Below, in pieces: positions 55,859-64,000 of a stretch of 64,000 nt of DNA. The notes under the pieces were generated by a model. It was not told where the DNA came from. It was given only the letters and a program-made list of their open reading frames with translations, and searched no databases. The translations under genes were made by a program, and so were the position numbers. Source of the stretch: Bradyrhizobium barranii subsp. barranii (lineage in GTDB: Bacteria > Pseudomonadota > Alphaproteobacteria > Rhizobiales > Xanthobacteraceae); NCBI RefSeq assembly GCF_017565645.3, contig NZ_CP086136.1, positions 3,703,501 to 3,767,500 on the forward strand, in the 5' to 3' direction. Each line of letters opens with the position of its first letter. Within the stretch, counting starts at the first letter, position 1.

Positions 55859-56136
55859 GGTGATCTGCCTGCCGGCCGATCATGCGTCGGGGGCCGGCCG
55901 CGGCTCCCGACATCGCGTAGCGCCAGCACATGGCGCGAATGGCAGGTGATGGCGAACGACGGCGTTACGCGCGCTTCTGATCGATCATGTCAGGATAGCG
56001 GACCTGGTCAGCTGGGCGCCGTTGTCCTTGATCCTCATTTTCGATCTTGCCGGACTCCATCACGCGCGGAGCCCGGTTCTCGCCTCATCCGAGTGTTGAT
56101 GCAAGTCGATATCAGACCTGAAGTGGACGACGACCT
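55859..56136. other. Intergenic region between convergent genes
   Basis: No gene supported. A GC-rich stem GCCGGCC/GGCCGGC (55871-55898) just after the oxygenase stop could act as a transcription block, but there is no T-run. Confidence 0.35.
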
Positions 56137-57180
56137 CTATACGCCGCGCAGGCGATGACGTCGCCAGAGCATCTTGTGTTTCACCCAATGAATATAGCCG
56201 CTTGGCATGATTGGTTGCAGAATCGGCGGCCACCGCGTCCCCAGACGCCGGCGCCATTGTAAGCCCCAATATTCACCGAGAGCATGGGCACTCGGATAAG
56301 TCTCCTCGGCGAAGGCCTGCAGATCATCGACGCAAATATGATGAACGCGACGACGATCGTAGGACCAGCAGGCGAGCCAGAGGGCTTCCTTGGCCAGAGC
56401 CCGCAGCGCCATCTGCCGCAGTTCTTCCATGTCGCTGATCTTATGTCCGTGCACTTGAAAGACGGCTTCGAATGCGGCTCGCCTCTGCCTGAGATCTGCG
56501 ATCTTGGAGTTGAACTGGGTTGACTGCATGCTGGCAACGTGCCTGCGATAGTATGCTTGGTCCACTTCGGCCAAATAGGCGATCGATGAGTGCGCTGCAA
56601 ATCGCAGCCACATCTCCAGGTCGCCGGCATGAGGAAGATCCTCGCGATAGCCCCCGAGCTGCCGCTGGAGCGACGTGCGGACGATGACCTCGGGGGACGA
56701 GATGCACGACGTCGCGGACTTGCAGCGCTGAGCAATCCAGTCCCGGCCATCCCAGATATCGACCCGCGGCTTGCCGGTACGGGCCTGCGGCAGCTTGTCG
56801 TTCGATTGGAAGTATGGCGCATGTCCATAGACCATGCCGACTTCCGGGTGGTCATCAAGAACTGCTTGGGCCCGCTTTAGTGCGCCAGGCGTGAGGAGAT
56901 CGTCGGCCGATATCAGAGCGGTGTAGTCACCGGTCGCGAGGGCCAGTCCCTCGTTGTAGGTCTTGATGTGGCCCTGATTGATCCCGTGGCGAATGAATGT
57001 CACCCTGGCATCGTTCGCCAGCGAGGTGCCCACCGCGGGAGTTTCATCGGTCGAGCAATCATCGATGATGATCACCTGTACCTTGACGCCTTGGGAAAGA
57101 ACGCTCTCAACGCACCCCTTGAGATAATGCGCATAATTATAGCAGGGGATGACAACGCTGAAGGACGTCTCCTTTGTCAT
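56137..57180 (-). CDS. Family 2 glycosyltransferase
   Basis: 347 residues. The GT-A fold begins with FSVVIPCYNYAHYLKGCVES, then VIIIDDCSTDET and the metal-binding ISADD. It transfers a sugar to the lipid-linked EPS unit in the cytoplasm. It is the last gene of the seven-gene sugar operon and overlaps the upstream aminotransferase by four bases. Confidence 0.9.
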   Translation of the reverse strand: MTKETSFSVVIPCYNYAHYLKGCVESVLSQGVKVQVIIIDDCSTDETPAVGTSLANDARVTFIRHGINQGHIKTYNEGLALATGDYTALISADDLLTPGALKRAQAVLDDHPEVGMVYGHAPYFQSNDKLPQARTGKPRVDIWDGRDWIAQRCKSATSCISSPEVIVRTSLQRQLGGYREDLPHAGDLEMWLRFAAHSSIAYLAEVDQAYYRRHVASMQSTQFNSKIADLRQRRAAFEAVFQVHGHKISDMEELRQMALRALAKEALWLACWSYDRRRVHHICVDDLQAFAEETYPSAHALGEYWGLQWRRRLGTRWPPILQPIMPSGYIHWVKHKMLWRRHRLRGV

Positions 57181-58316
57181 TGGCTGACCTCGGCGCGGAG
57201 CGTGCTGGCCACCAGCTCGAGGTCTTCGTCCTTCATTTGTGCGTAGATCGGTAACAGGATTGCGCGATCTTGCGCGAGTTCGGACTGATGCAGCTCATGG
57301 CGTTGCTTGGCGTTCGAGTAGGGCGGCTCCCGGTGCGAACACATAATGCCACGGCGGGTGGCGATGCCTCGATCGAGCAATTTCTGCATCACCGTCCGTT
57401 GGTCCACGTTGCTCGGCAGGCGTACACAATAGCTTTGCCAGTTGGAGCGGGCCCATTCCGGCTCGAACGGCAGGCTCAGGCCCTCGACGTTGCCGAGCAA
57501 TTCCGAATAGCGCGCGGCGAGGGTCCGCCGGCGGGCTACGATGTCTGGCAGCCTGGTGAGCTGCTTGCGTCCGACCGCGGCCTGGATGTCGGTCATCCGG
57601 TAGTTGAAGCCAACGGCAAGATAATCTTCGAAGATGACCTGGGGGGACCCGTGCCGCACCGTGTCCGGGACGCTCATGCCGTGCTGGCGCAGGAGCCTGA
57701 ATTTGCGGTCGAGCTCGGGATCCGAGGTGGTGAGCATCCCGCCTTCGCCGGTCGTGATCACCTTGCGGGGGTGGAAGGAGAAGCATGCAATCCGGCCATA
57801 GGGCTTACCAATTCGATCCCAGCTGCCGTTTACCTGGATCTGACTGCCGGCTGCGCAGGCGGCGTCTTCGATCAAGGCAAGGCCGTGGCGATCGGCGATC
57901 GCAACGAGCGCTGCGAGGTCGCAGGGCATCCCCATTTGGTGCACGGCGATGATCGCGCGGGTGCTGGTCGTGATCGCCTCGGCCACGCGCTCTGGATCGA
58001 TGTTGTAGGTGTCCGGGTCGATGTCGACGAAGACAGGGGTGGCTCCGCAATATCTGACGCAATTGGCGGTCGCGATAAAGGAATGGCTGACCGTGATGAC
58101 CTCGTCGCCGGGTCCTATATCGAGTGCGACCAGAGCAAGGTGCAAGGCGGTCGTGCAGTTGGAAACGGCGCACGCATGGGGCGCGCCGACCAGCGTCGCA
58201 AAGTCGCGTTCGAAAGCTGCGACTTGGGGGCCTTGCGAAACCCAACCGGAAAGCACGGCCTCCCGGGCAGCTTCGGCCTCTTCGTCGGCGAGGAGTGGCA
58301 GCGCAATCGGGATCAC
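57177..58316 (-). CDS. DegT/DnrJ/EryC1-family sugar aminotransferase
   Basis: 379 residues from GTG 58316, which overlaps the epimerase stop (GTGA); the longer frame to 58376 lies inside the epimerase gene. The PLP lysine is in FSFHPRKVITTGEGG (near residue 185), and the family blocks SNCTTALHLALVAL and VGFNYRMTDIQAAVGRKQL are present. It makes an amino sugar nucleotide; with the epimerase it may form a 4-amino or similar sugar. Confidence 0.92.
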   Translation of the reverse strand: MIPIALPLLADEEAEAAREAVLSGWVSQGPQVAAFERDFATLVGAPHACAVSNCTTALHLALVALDIGPGDEVITVSHSFIATANCVRYCGATPVFVDIDPDTYNIDPERVAEAITTSTRAIIAVHQMGMPCDLAALVAIADRHGLALIEDAACAAGSQIQVNGSWDRIGKPYGRIACFSFHPRKVITTGEGGMLTTSDPELDRKFRLLRQHGMSVPDTVRHGSPQVIFEDYLAVGFNYRMTDIQAAVGRKQLTRLPDIVARRRTLAARYSELLGNVEGLSLPFEPEWARSNWQSYCVRLPSNVDQRTVMQKLLDRGIATRRGIMCSHREPPYSNAKQRHELHQSELAQDRAILLPIYAQMKDEDLELVASTLRAEVSQ

Positions 58317-59317
58317 GAGACGACCGCATCTTGCTGGCGGGCGGCAGAGGTCGACGCGTATTCGGCGCGCCACCATTTCACGAGATCGGCGAGGCCCTGT
58401 TCGAGCGGAACGGAGGCTCGGAAACCGAGCTTTTGCTCGGCCTTTTCCGTCGATGCCAGCCGGCGCGGCACGGGATTAATCGAGCGCTCCGGCGCGAACT
58501 CAGGCGTCAGGTTGCGATGGCCCATCACCGAAGCAAGCGCATTCGCGAGCTGCACCAGGCTGGTTTCGGTTCCACTGGCGATATTGAAGACGTCATCTGT
58601 GACCCGAGACCGGGCTCCGAGAATATTGGCGCGCGCGACGTCGCGAACGTGGACGAAATCCATGGTCTGCTGGCCGTCACCGAATATGATCGGCGGCAGC
58701 CCCGCTTCGAGCCGCTCCATCCAGCGGATCAACACTTCGGTGTAGCGGCCGTGGATATCCATCCGCTCGCCGTAGACGTTGAAGTATCGGAACGCGACAT
58801 AGTCGAGCCCATGCATGTCGTTGAAGGAGCGGAGCAGCCCTTCATTGAAGGCCTTGGCGGCTCCATAAAGGGTGCGGTTGTCGTAGGGGTTTTGCCGCTC
58901 GGTGGTCGGAAACGCCTCCGCCATGCCGTAGACGGATGCCGAGGAGGCGGCGATGACCTTCTCGATGTTGTGTTTGACGCACAATTCGACCAGGTCGAAG
59001 GTGGCGTCGACCATAACTTCCTTGGCAAGGCGCGGCTCGGCGGCGCAATGGGTGATGCGCAAGGCCGCCTGGTGGAAGACGATATCGGCCGCCTGTACGA
59101 GCGATGCCATCAGCTTGCGGTCCCGTATATCGCCCTGGACCATGCGGACCGGTCCGCGGCTCATCGCCCGCTGGAGATTCTCCGGTCGCCCTCTGATCAT
59201 GTTGTCGAACGCGACGATCTCGATGCAATTCTCGTCGCATAGGAGGTCAACGATATGTGAGCCGATGAATCCGGCGCCGCCAGTGACCAGAATTCGTTTC
59301 CCCTTCAGATCAGCCAA
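58313..59317 (-). CDS. NAD-dependent sugar epimerase/dehydratase (SDR)
   Basis: 334 residues. Rossmann fold with VTGGAGFIGSHIVDLL, the catalytic SSASVYG and TLYGAAK (Tyr-X3-Lys). Belongs to the GalE/WbpP-like extended SDR group and acts on a UDP- or dTDP-sugar. Its exact substrate cannot be told. Overlaps the downstream aminotransferase. Confidence 0.9.
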   Translation of the reverse strand: MADLKGKRILVTGGAGFIGSHIVDLLCDENCIEIVAFDNMIRGRPENLQRAMSRGPVRMVQGDIRDRKLMASLVQAADIVFHQAALRITHCAAEPRLAKEVMVDATFDLVELCVKHNIEKVIAASSASVYGMAEAFPTTERQNPYDNRTLYGAAKAFNEGLLRSFNDMHGLDYVAFRYFNVYGERMDIHGRYTEVLIRWMERLEAGLPPIIFGDGQQTMDFVHVRDVARANILGARSRVTDDVFNIASGTETSLVQLANALASVMGHRNLTPEFAPERSINPVPRRLASTEKAEQKLGFRASVPLEQGLADLVKWWRAEYASTSAARQQDAVVS

Positions 59318-59388
59318 GCCGCTCTCCCTTTGTTGAGTTATTGAGCCAAGCCGAAAACGGCCCTAATGAAGCCGGTCATTCGCCGAGC

Positions 59389-60498
59389 CTAGGCGGCATC
59401 GACGAATGCGGATTTCTCCAACGCTGCTGCCACTTCGTTCACTTGTTCCAAGTGCAGCTCCGGAAAGATCGGAAGCGAGAGGAAACGATTGGCCAAACTT
59501 TCGGTGACCGGAAAATCGCCGGTGCGATAGTCGAGATTGGCGTACGCCTTCTGCAGATGGACTGGCACGGGATAATGAATGCCCACGCCGATGCCGGCTT
59601 CCTGGAGCGCGCTCAGCACCTCGTCGCGACGGGGCAGGCCAACCGCATAGACGTGGTAGACATGTCGGCTGTGCTCGGGCGGCCGCGGCCTCGCAATAGG
59701 AAGCTTCGCCGTGAGACGATCATACTGTACGGCCAGCGATCGGCGCGATTCGGTCCAGGATTCGATGTAGTTCATCTTCACGTTCAGCACCGCGCCCTGG
59801 ATGCCGTCCATGCGATAATTGTAGCCCGCGACGACGTGATTGTACTTGGCTTCCTGTCCCCAATCGCGCAACAGCGAAACCTTCCGCGCGAGCTCCGGCT
59901 GACTCGTCACAATCGCGCCGCCTTCGCCATAAGCTCCGAGATTCTTGCCTGGATAAAAGCTGAAGCAGCCGAAATCACCGATCGACCCTGCGCGCCGTCC
60001 CTTGTATTCGGCGCCATGAGCCTGAGCTGCGTCCTCGATCACGATCAGCCCGCGACGCCGCGCGATCTCCATGATCGGATCCATGTCGGCCATCAAGCCG
60101 TGCAGATGAACCGGCAGGATCGCCTTGGTCCGTGGCGTGATCGCGGCCTCGATCAGGGCTGGATCCATTGTCCAGGTAACTGGGTCGACGTCGACGAAGA
60201 CCGGCTTAGCGCCGCTGTACAGCACCGCCGCGGTCGTCGCGACGAAGGTCATCGACACGGTAATGACCTCGTCGCCGGGGCCAACACCGGCCGCGAGCAG
60301 GGCCAGATGCAGTGCCGAGGTGCCGCTACTGACCGCGCTGCAATGACTGGTGCTGCAATAGTCGGCAAAACGCTTTTCGAAGGCCGTCACTTCCGGGCCC
60401 AACACGAATTGCGTGCTCTCGATCGCACGCGCGACCGCGGCATCGACTTCCGGCTTGATTTGGCGATACTGAGCTTTCAAATCCAAAAACGGTATCAA
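59389..60498 (-). CDS. DegT-family sugar aminotransferase (WbpE/WlbC-like)
   Basis: 369 residues. Starts MIPFLDLKAQYRQIKPEVDA; the PLP lysine is in FSFYPGKNLGAYGEGG. Resembles WbpE/WlbC, which aminate the C3-keto intermediate in UDP-2,3-diacetamido-2,3-dideoxyuronate synthesis. The acyltransferase and oxidoreductase that would precede and follow it in that pathway are in the same operon (60621 and 62707). Confidence 0.9.
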   Translation of the reverse strand: MIPFLDLKAQYRQIKPEVDAAVARAIESTQFVLGPEVTAFEKRFADYCSTSHCSAVSSGTSALHLALLAAGVGPGDEVITVSMTFVATTAAVLYSGAKPVFVDVDPVTWTMDPALIEAAITPRTKAILPVHLHGLMADMDPIMEIARRRGLIVIEDAAQAHGAEYKGRRAGSIGDFGCFSFYPGKNLGAYGEGGAIVTSQPELARKVSLLRDWGQEAKYNHVVAGYNYRMDGIQGAVLNVKMNYIESWTESRRSLAVQYDRLTAKLPIARPRPPEHSRHVYHVYAVGLPRRDEVLSALQEAGIGVGIHYPVPVHLQKAYANLDYRTGDFPVTESLANRFLSLPIFPELHLEQVNEVAAALEKSAFVDAA

Positions 60499-60620
60499 TG
60501 TCTTGATCCCTAACTGTCAGGCGTCCGATCTGGCCCCGTCTATTATAAATTTAAATGGATGAATATAATTAAATCAACCGAGAAACAAATAAAATATATC
60601 GTTGTTCGCGGGAGAACGAT
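60499..60620. promoter_or_regulatory. AT-rich break inside the sugar operon
   Basis: ATTTAAAT (60548-60555) and ATTAAAT (60568-60574) lie in an otherwise tightly packed minus-strand operon, upstream of the WbpE-like gene. A secondary promoter or an H-NS site is likely. Confidence 0.4.
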
Positions 60621-61139
60621 TTATTGGTAACCGGCACCGGCGAGGCGCGCCGCCTCGATCAGAGGGCCTTCCTTGGAGCTGGGGACGATGCGAGCGGGCA
60701 CGCCCGCCACGGTCGCGCCGGCCGGAACATCCTTTGTCACCACTGCACCGGCACCGACAATGGCGCCGGCTCCAATGGTTATGCCGCACAGGATTGTCGC
60801 ATTGGAGCCGATCGACGCTCCCTTGCCGACACGGGTCGGTTCGACGGTCCAATCGGCCGCGCCCTGTGGCCGGCCATCTGCCGTTGTCGCCCTCGGATAC
60901 TTGTCGTTGGTGAACATGACGCCGTGCCCGATGAACACCTCGTCCGCGATGCTCACGCCTGAGCAGATGAAACTGTGCGATGAGATCTTGCACCGGGCAC
61001 CGATTTTCGCTTCGGCCTGCACCTCGACAAACGTGCCGAGCCTGGTCTCGTCCCCGATCGAGCAGCCGTAGAGGTTAACAAGATCCGGATGGAATATCCG
61101 TACGTCACGACCGAGTTGTACATCTTTTGCAATAGGCAT
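60621..61139 (-). CDS. Hexapeptide-repeat N-acyltransferase (WbpD/WlbB-like)
   Basis: 172 residues, left-handed beta-helix (YGCSIGDETRLGTFVEVQAE, GCKISSHSFICSGVSIADEV-type coils, GASIGSNATILCGITIGAG). The insert MFTNDKYPRA is typical of the WbpD/WlbB branch, which acetylates the 3-amino group of UDP-3-amino-uronate. Length fits that branch. Lies between the flippase and the aminotransferase genes. Confidence 0.88.
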   Translation of the reverse strand: MPIAKDVQLGRDVRIFHPDLVNLYGCSIGDETRLGTFVEVQAEAKIGARCKISSHSFICSGVSIADEVFIGHGVMFTNDKYPRATTADGRPQGAADWTVEPTRVGKGASIGSNATILCGITIGAGAIVGAGAVVTKDVPAGATVAGVPARIVPSSKEGPLIEAARLAGAGYQ

Positions 61140-61169
61140 CGCAGCTTCTCCAAACGCTACACGAAAGTC

Positions 61170-62672
61170 TTAGCATACATCGCGGTCTCCCTGGGCCACC
61201 GGGACCGGGACCCGGCCAGTGGAGCGCCAGGCGGTGGACACCAAGCGGGAAACGGGTGCCTTCAGCTCCGGCAGCAGCGGATGCTGTACCGCGAACAGGG
61301 CGGCGAGCCACATCGCTGCGACTGCCCCGCAGGCTACGAAAATGCCCGCCACCGGTCCAATCAGGCCGTGCTCGACCAGCGCTGCGCAGATCGCGACCGT
61401 TGCGCAGCAGCAGAGGGCGACCATGCCGCTCTTGCGCAGCGCATGAACGAAATCGGTGAACCGCAGATCGAGATGTCGACTGACAAAGGAGATTGCCACG
61501 GCGGCCTGGAATGGCAATGTCAGCATTGCCGATCCCGCCACGGCTTCGACGCCAAAGAACGATGCGATAAAGATGACCAGGAGCGACGGCGGCAGCGAGA
61601 TCAGCGACGACAGCAGCGTGTCGCGGACGCTGCCCGCGGCAACCAGGACGGGGTATGTGAGGCAGGCAGCGAATAGCGAAAGCTGAGCGATGCAGAGCAG
61701 GCGGACCAGCGGAACCACCTCCAACCAGGATGGGCCGAGCCAGACGAGAATGATTGGTTTCGCCATCACAGCCATGAAGATCAGAAACGGCCAATACAGG
61801 ACAGTCAGAAGCGAGGTCGCGTGGAGATAGAGGCGTTTGAGGTCTGCGCCGGCTTTGGTCTGGGCAAAGATGGCCGGCATGATCACAGGGCTGATAACCT
61901 GGATCACGAGCTTGTCGAACACCTGGGTCAGGGTGCAGGCGCGGCTGTAAAGGCCGACAGTCGTGAAATCCAGCATCCGGGCAAGGAACAACTGCGGTGC
62001 TGAACTATAGAACACGTTGATGAGGACTACGCCGCTTGAATAGAGGCCGAACCTGACTACCTCGGGGTAGCCCTGCAACGACGGCCGGAAAATGCGTAGA
62101 TCTCGTCGGTTGCCCATCAGATAGACCGTCTGGACCACACTTCCGGCGATCATTCCCCAGATCGGCGCAAGATAGCTATAGCCCATCTTCGCGAGCGCGA
62201 TTGATACGCAGACCATCGTGAAATTGCAGGCAAGATTGCTGGCCGCGACGACGCCGAACTGCATGTCCCGACGATACAGCGCGATGATCGTCGTCGAGAA
62301 CGGGGTAACGATGAAATTGAGGACGGCAACGGCGATACCAGTCGCGGGTCCCTGAGCGCCGAGCGTCGATCCGACAACGCCACCCAGCAGATAGAGAAGA
62401 AGCCCGATCGCGACGGACAAGCCAAATGTGATGGTAAAGGCGGTCCTGACGTTAACTTCCGACAGGGATGCTTTCTGAATGAGATAGTTGGCGCCGCCGA
62501 ATTCCTGGGAAGAGGTCGAGAACACCGACGTGATTGCGAGGACGACTGCATAAATGCCGAACTCCTTGGGAGTCAGCAGTCTCGACAAAATGCCAATCGA
62601 GACAAGGAACAGCAGCAGGCTCGCGTAACGCTCGAGCGCCGAAAAGAAAATCGAACGTTGCACAGCGTTCAT
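61170..62672 (-). CDS. Wzx-type polysaccharide flippase
   Basis: 500 residues with about twelve to fourteen helices (LLLFLVSIGILSRLLTPKEF at the N-terminus, GVVLINVFYSSAPQLFLARM). MATE/MVF-like family that moves lipid-linked EPS units to the periplasm, where the Wzy-like protein would polymerise them. Downstream of the oxidoreductase by 34 bases. Confidence 0.9.
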   Translation of the reverse strand: MNAVQRSIFFSALERYASLLLFLVSIGILSRLLTPKEFGIYAVVLAITSVFSTSSQEFGGANYLIQKASLSEVNVRTAFTITFGLSVAIGLLLYLLGGVVGSTLGAQGPATGIAVAVLNFIVTPFSTTIIALYRRDMQFGVVAASNLACNFTMVCVSIALAKMGYSYLAPIWGMIAGSVVQTVYLMGNRRDLRIFRPSLQGYPEVVRFGLYSSGVVLINVFYSSAPQLFLARMLDFTTVGLYSRACTLTQVFDKLVIQVISPVIMPAIFAQTKAGADLKRLYLHATSLLTVLYWPFLIFMAVMAKPIILVWLGPSWLEVVPLVRLLCIAQLSLFAACLTYPVLVAAGSVRDTLLSSLISLPPSLLVIFIASFFGVEAVAGSAMLTLPFQAAVAISFVSRHLDLRFTDFVHALRKSGMVALCCCATVAICAALVEHGLIGPVAGIFVACGAVAAMWLAALFAVQHPLLPELKAPVSRLVSTAWRSTGRVPVPVAQGDRDVC

Positions 62673-62706
62673 CGCGAGCCTTCGCAGCTATAGGCCGGCA
62701 CCTGCC

Positions 62707-63756
62707 TCAGGCAATCGCCCTGACGTGCTCCGGAATCCTCCGCGGCTGCTTCAGCCGGACCGGCCGGCCGTGATCGGCGATCGAACGCGATGCCGCCTCC
62801 AGCACCTCAATGACCCGCAGGCCCGACAAGCCATTGGAAACCGGCGAGGCGCCGGTGGTCACGCATTCGACGAAGTGCTGGACCTCCGTTAGCAGCGCCT
62901 CCTTCGTGGAGATATTGGGCGCCCACATGTCGCCGGCCCGATATCCGATCCGGAATTGATGCGTATTCTCGGCTTGCGGGTTCAGCGTGATGCCCTTGTC
63001 GTAGACCTTGATCTTCTCGGTGGGCTCGAGGTCGTTATAGGCGATCATCTTCTTGCTGCCGCCGATGAAGGTCTGACGCACCTTGACTGGGGAAAGCCAG
63101 TTGACGCTGACATGCGCAACGCACTTGCTCTCGAAGAACAACGTGATGTGCGCCATGTTCTCGGGCGAGCCGGCCACATGGCACGACCCCGTCGCCGAAA
63201 CCGCAACCGGATCCTCTTCGAGGAGATATTGGATGATTGAGAGGTCGTGAACCGCCAGGTCCCAGATCACGTTCACGTCGCTCTGGAACAGGCCGAGGCT
63301 CGATCGCGTGCTGTCGTAATAGAAAATCTCTCCGAGCTGGTCTTGCTGCAGGAGCTCGCGGATCTTCTGCACCGCCGGGGTATAGAGGAAGGTGTGGTCC
63401 ACCATCAGAGTCAGGCCACGCCGATCGGCCTCGTCGACGAGGTGACGCACCTGGTCGGACGTCGGGGCAAGCGGTTTCTCGACCAGCACATGCTTTCCTG
63501 CTTTCAACGCTGCCAGGGCCAGCTCATAGTGAGTATGAACGGGCGTTGCGACCGCTATGGCGTCGATCTCCGGATTACGCAGAAGCTCGCTGAAATCCGA
63601 CGTCGTGGTGACTTCGGGGTGGCGGCGCGCGCAGGTAGCCAGCTTTTCTGCGTCAAGATCGCTGACGCTGACAACGCACGACGACTCGTTGCTCGCGAAA
63701 TTGCGGACGAGATTCGGTCCCCAGTATCCATATCCGACAATGCCGATTCCAATCAT
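62707..63756 (-). CDS. Gfo/Idh/MocA-family sugar oxidoreductase (WbpB/WlbA-like)
   Basis: 349 residues. Rossmann domain IGIGIVGYGYWGPNLVRNF, the EKP motif in HVLVEKPLAPTSDQV, and VIWDLAVHDLSIIQYLLEED in the C-terminal domain. Family members WbpB/WlbA oxidise UDP-GlcNAcA at C3, the step before the WbpE-like aminotransferase. First gene of the leftward operon; the UDP-GlcNAc 6-dehydrogenase (WbpA) is not in the window. Confidence 0.9.
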   Translation of the reverse strand: MIGIGIVGYGYWGPNLVRNFASNESSCVVSVSDLDAEKLATCARRHPEVTTTSDFSELLRNPEIDAIAVATPVHTHYELALAALKAGKHVLVEKPLAPTSDQVRHLVDEADRRGLTLMVDHTFLYTPAVQKIRELLQQDQLGEIFYYDSTRSSLGLFQSDVNVIWDLAVHDLSIIQYLLEEDPVAVSATGSCHVAGSPENMAHITLFFESKCVAHVSVNWLSPVKVRQTFIGGSKKMIAYNDLEPTEKIKVYDKGITLNPQAENTHQFRIGYRAGDMWAPNISTKEALLTEVQHFVECVTTGASPVSNGLSGLRVIEVLEAASRSIADHGRPVRLKQPRRIPEHVRAIA

Positions 63757-64000
63757 TTGCAGGCCCCTTAATATTCAATGTGTGAAAAGATCCAAGAGTG
63801 CGGAGTTTTCGCTCGTACTGTTCGACTGAGGTAGAAAACGCGATCGAGCTCGCTTCCCGCCACGACAAGCCTCGGTAAAAAAGAAGCTTGGGCAATCATT
63901 TTGGCTCGCTCCCGGTGAAGTGGAATACGAGCGCTGCTTTCGCTGCCGCCGATTTGTGCCAGCTACCATTATCGCGCTTGACGACGGACAAGACGAACCA
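63757..64000. other. Region upstream of the sugar operon, to the window edge
   Basis: No gene is supported. It should contain the promoter of the leftward operon; no clear element was identified. Confidence 0.4.

Noticed and set aside
1..64000. tRNA, rRNA and CRISPR features
   Set aside because: Scanning by eye found no cloverleaf, rRNA or regularly spaced repeats; a tRNAscan or CRISPR finder run would settle this.

Overview
The window looks like the chromosome of a high-GC alphaproteobacterium, most likely a Bradyrhizobium or close relative. The grounds are the ccmI-ccmE-ccmF-ccmH cytochrome c maturation order, the codon usage, the DegP-plus-response-regulator block, several alphaproteobacterial (HvrA-type) H-NS proteins, and a large exopolysaccharide (EPS) locus. 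This is inferred from protein resemblance; no rRNA or tRNA gene was seen.

Layout. (1) 1-8717 is core DNA: the tail of an unknown gene, ccmIEFH, a methyl-accepting chemotaxis protein, a DegP/HtrA protease with a clear rho-independent terminator, and an OmpR-type response regulator. (2) 8718-16900 is accessory: a small membrane protein, a Cys-type arylsulfatase, and a decaying type I secretion (T1SS) locus. The hlyD gene of that locus is cut in two by an IS110-family (IS1111-type) element whose ends can be placed to the base, and the ABC gene has lost its N-terminus. (3) 17000-36000 is a mosaic of duplicated modules. A CobW-type GTPase paired with a DUF4082/dimethylformamidase-like giant gene occurs twice, with opposite members decayed. 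A small regulatory module (zinc-ribbon protein, 79-80-residue protein, reverse H-NS, 95-residue protein, forward H-NS) occurs about two and a half times. An IS1380 element, a Hint-domain protein and an EPS sugar-phosphate transferase (one intact, one pseudogene copy) are also present. (4) 36000-63756 is the EPS/capsule locus: Wza-like exporter, Wzc-like tyrosine autokinase, a second intact T1SS (small protein, ABC, HlyD), an ACP/PLP-decarboxylase/AMP-ligase/GNAT/deacetylase operon, glycosyltransferases, a Wzy-like polymerase, serine-acetyltransferase-like and beta-helix proteins, a 2OG-Fe oxygenase, and an operon for an amino/diacetamido sugar with a Wzx flippase.

How it fits together (inference). 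The sugar transferase starts the lipid-linked repeat. The sugar-nucleotide enzymes (oxidoreductase, two DegT aminotransferases, epimerase, acyltransferase) make unusual sugars, the glycosyltransferases extend the unit, Wzx flips it, the Wzy-like protein polymerises it, and Wzc/Wza control length and export it. The intact T1SS is a candidate exporter for the 1908-residue adhesin-like protein. Several H-NS-type regulators lie among AT-rich islands containing ATTAAAT in front of these operons, so silencing or co-regulation of the EPS locus is plausible.

The most notable observations are these: the IS1111-type element whose long non-coding end carries a near copy of its own insertion target (a possible guide RNA), the uncharacterised repeated zinc-ribbon/H-NS module, and the reciprocal decay of the CobW-DUF4082 pair.
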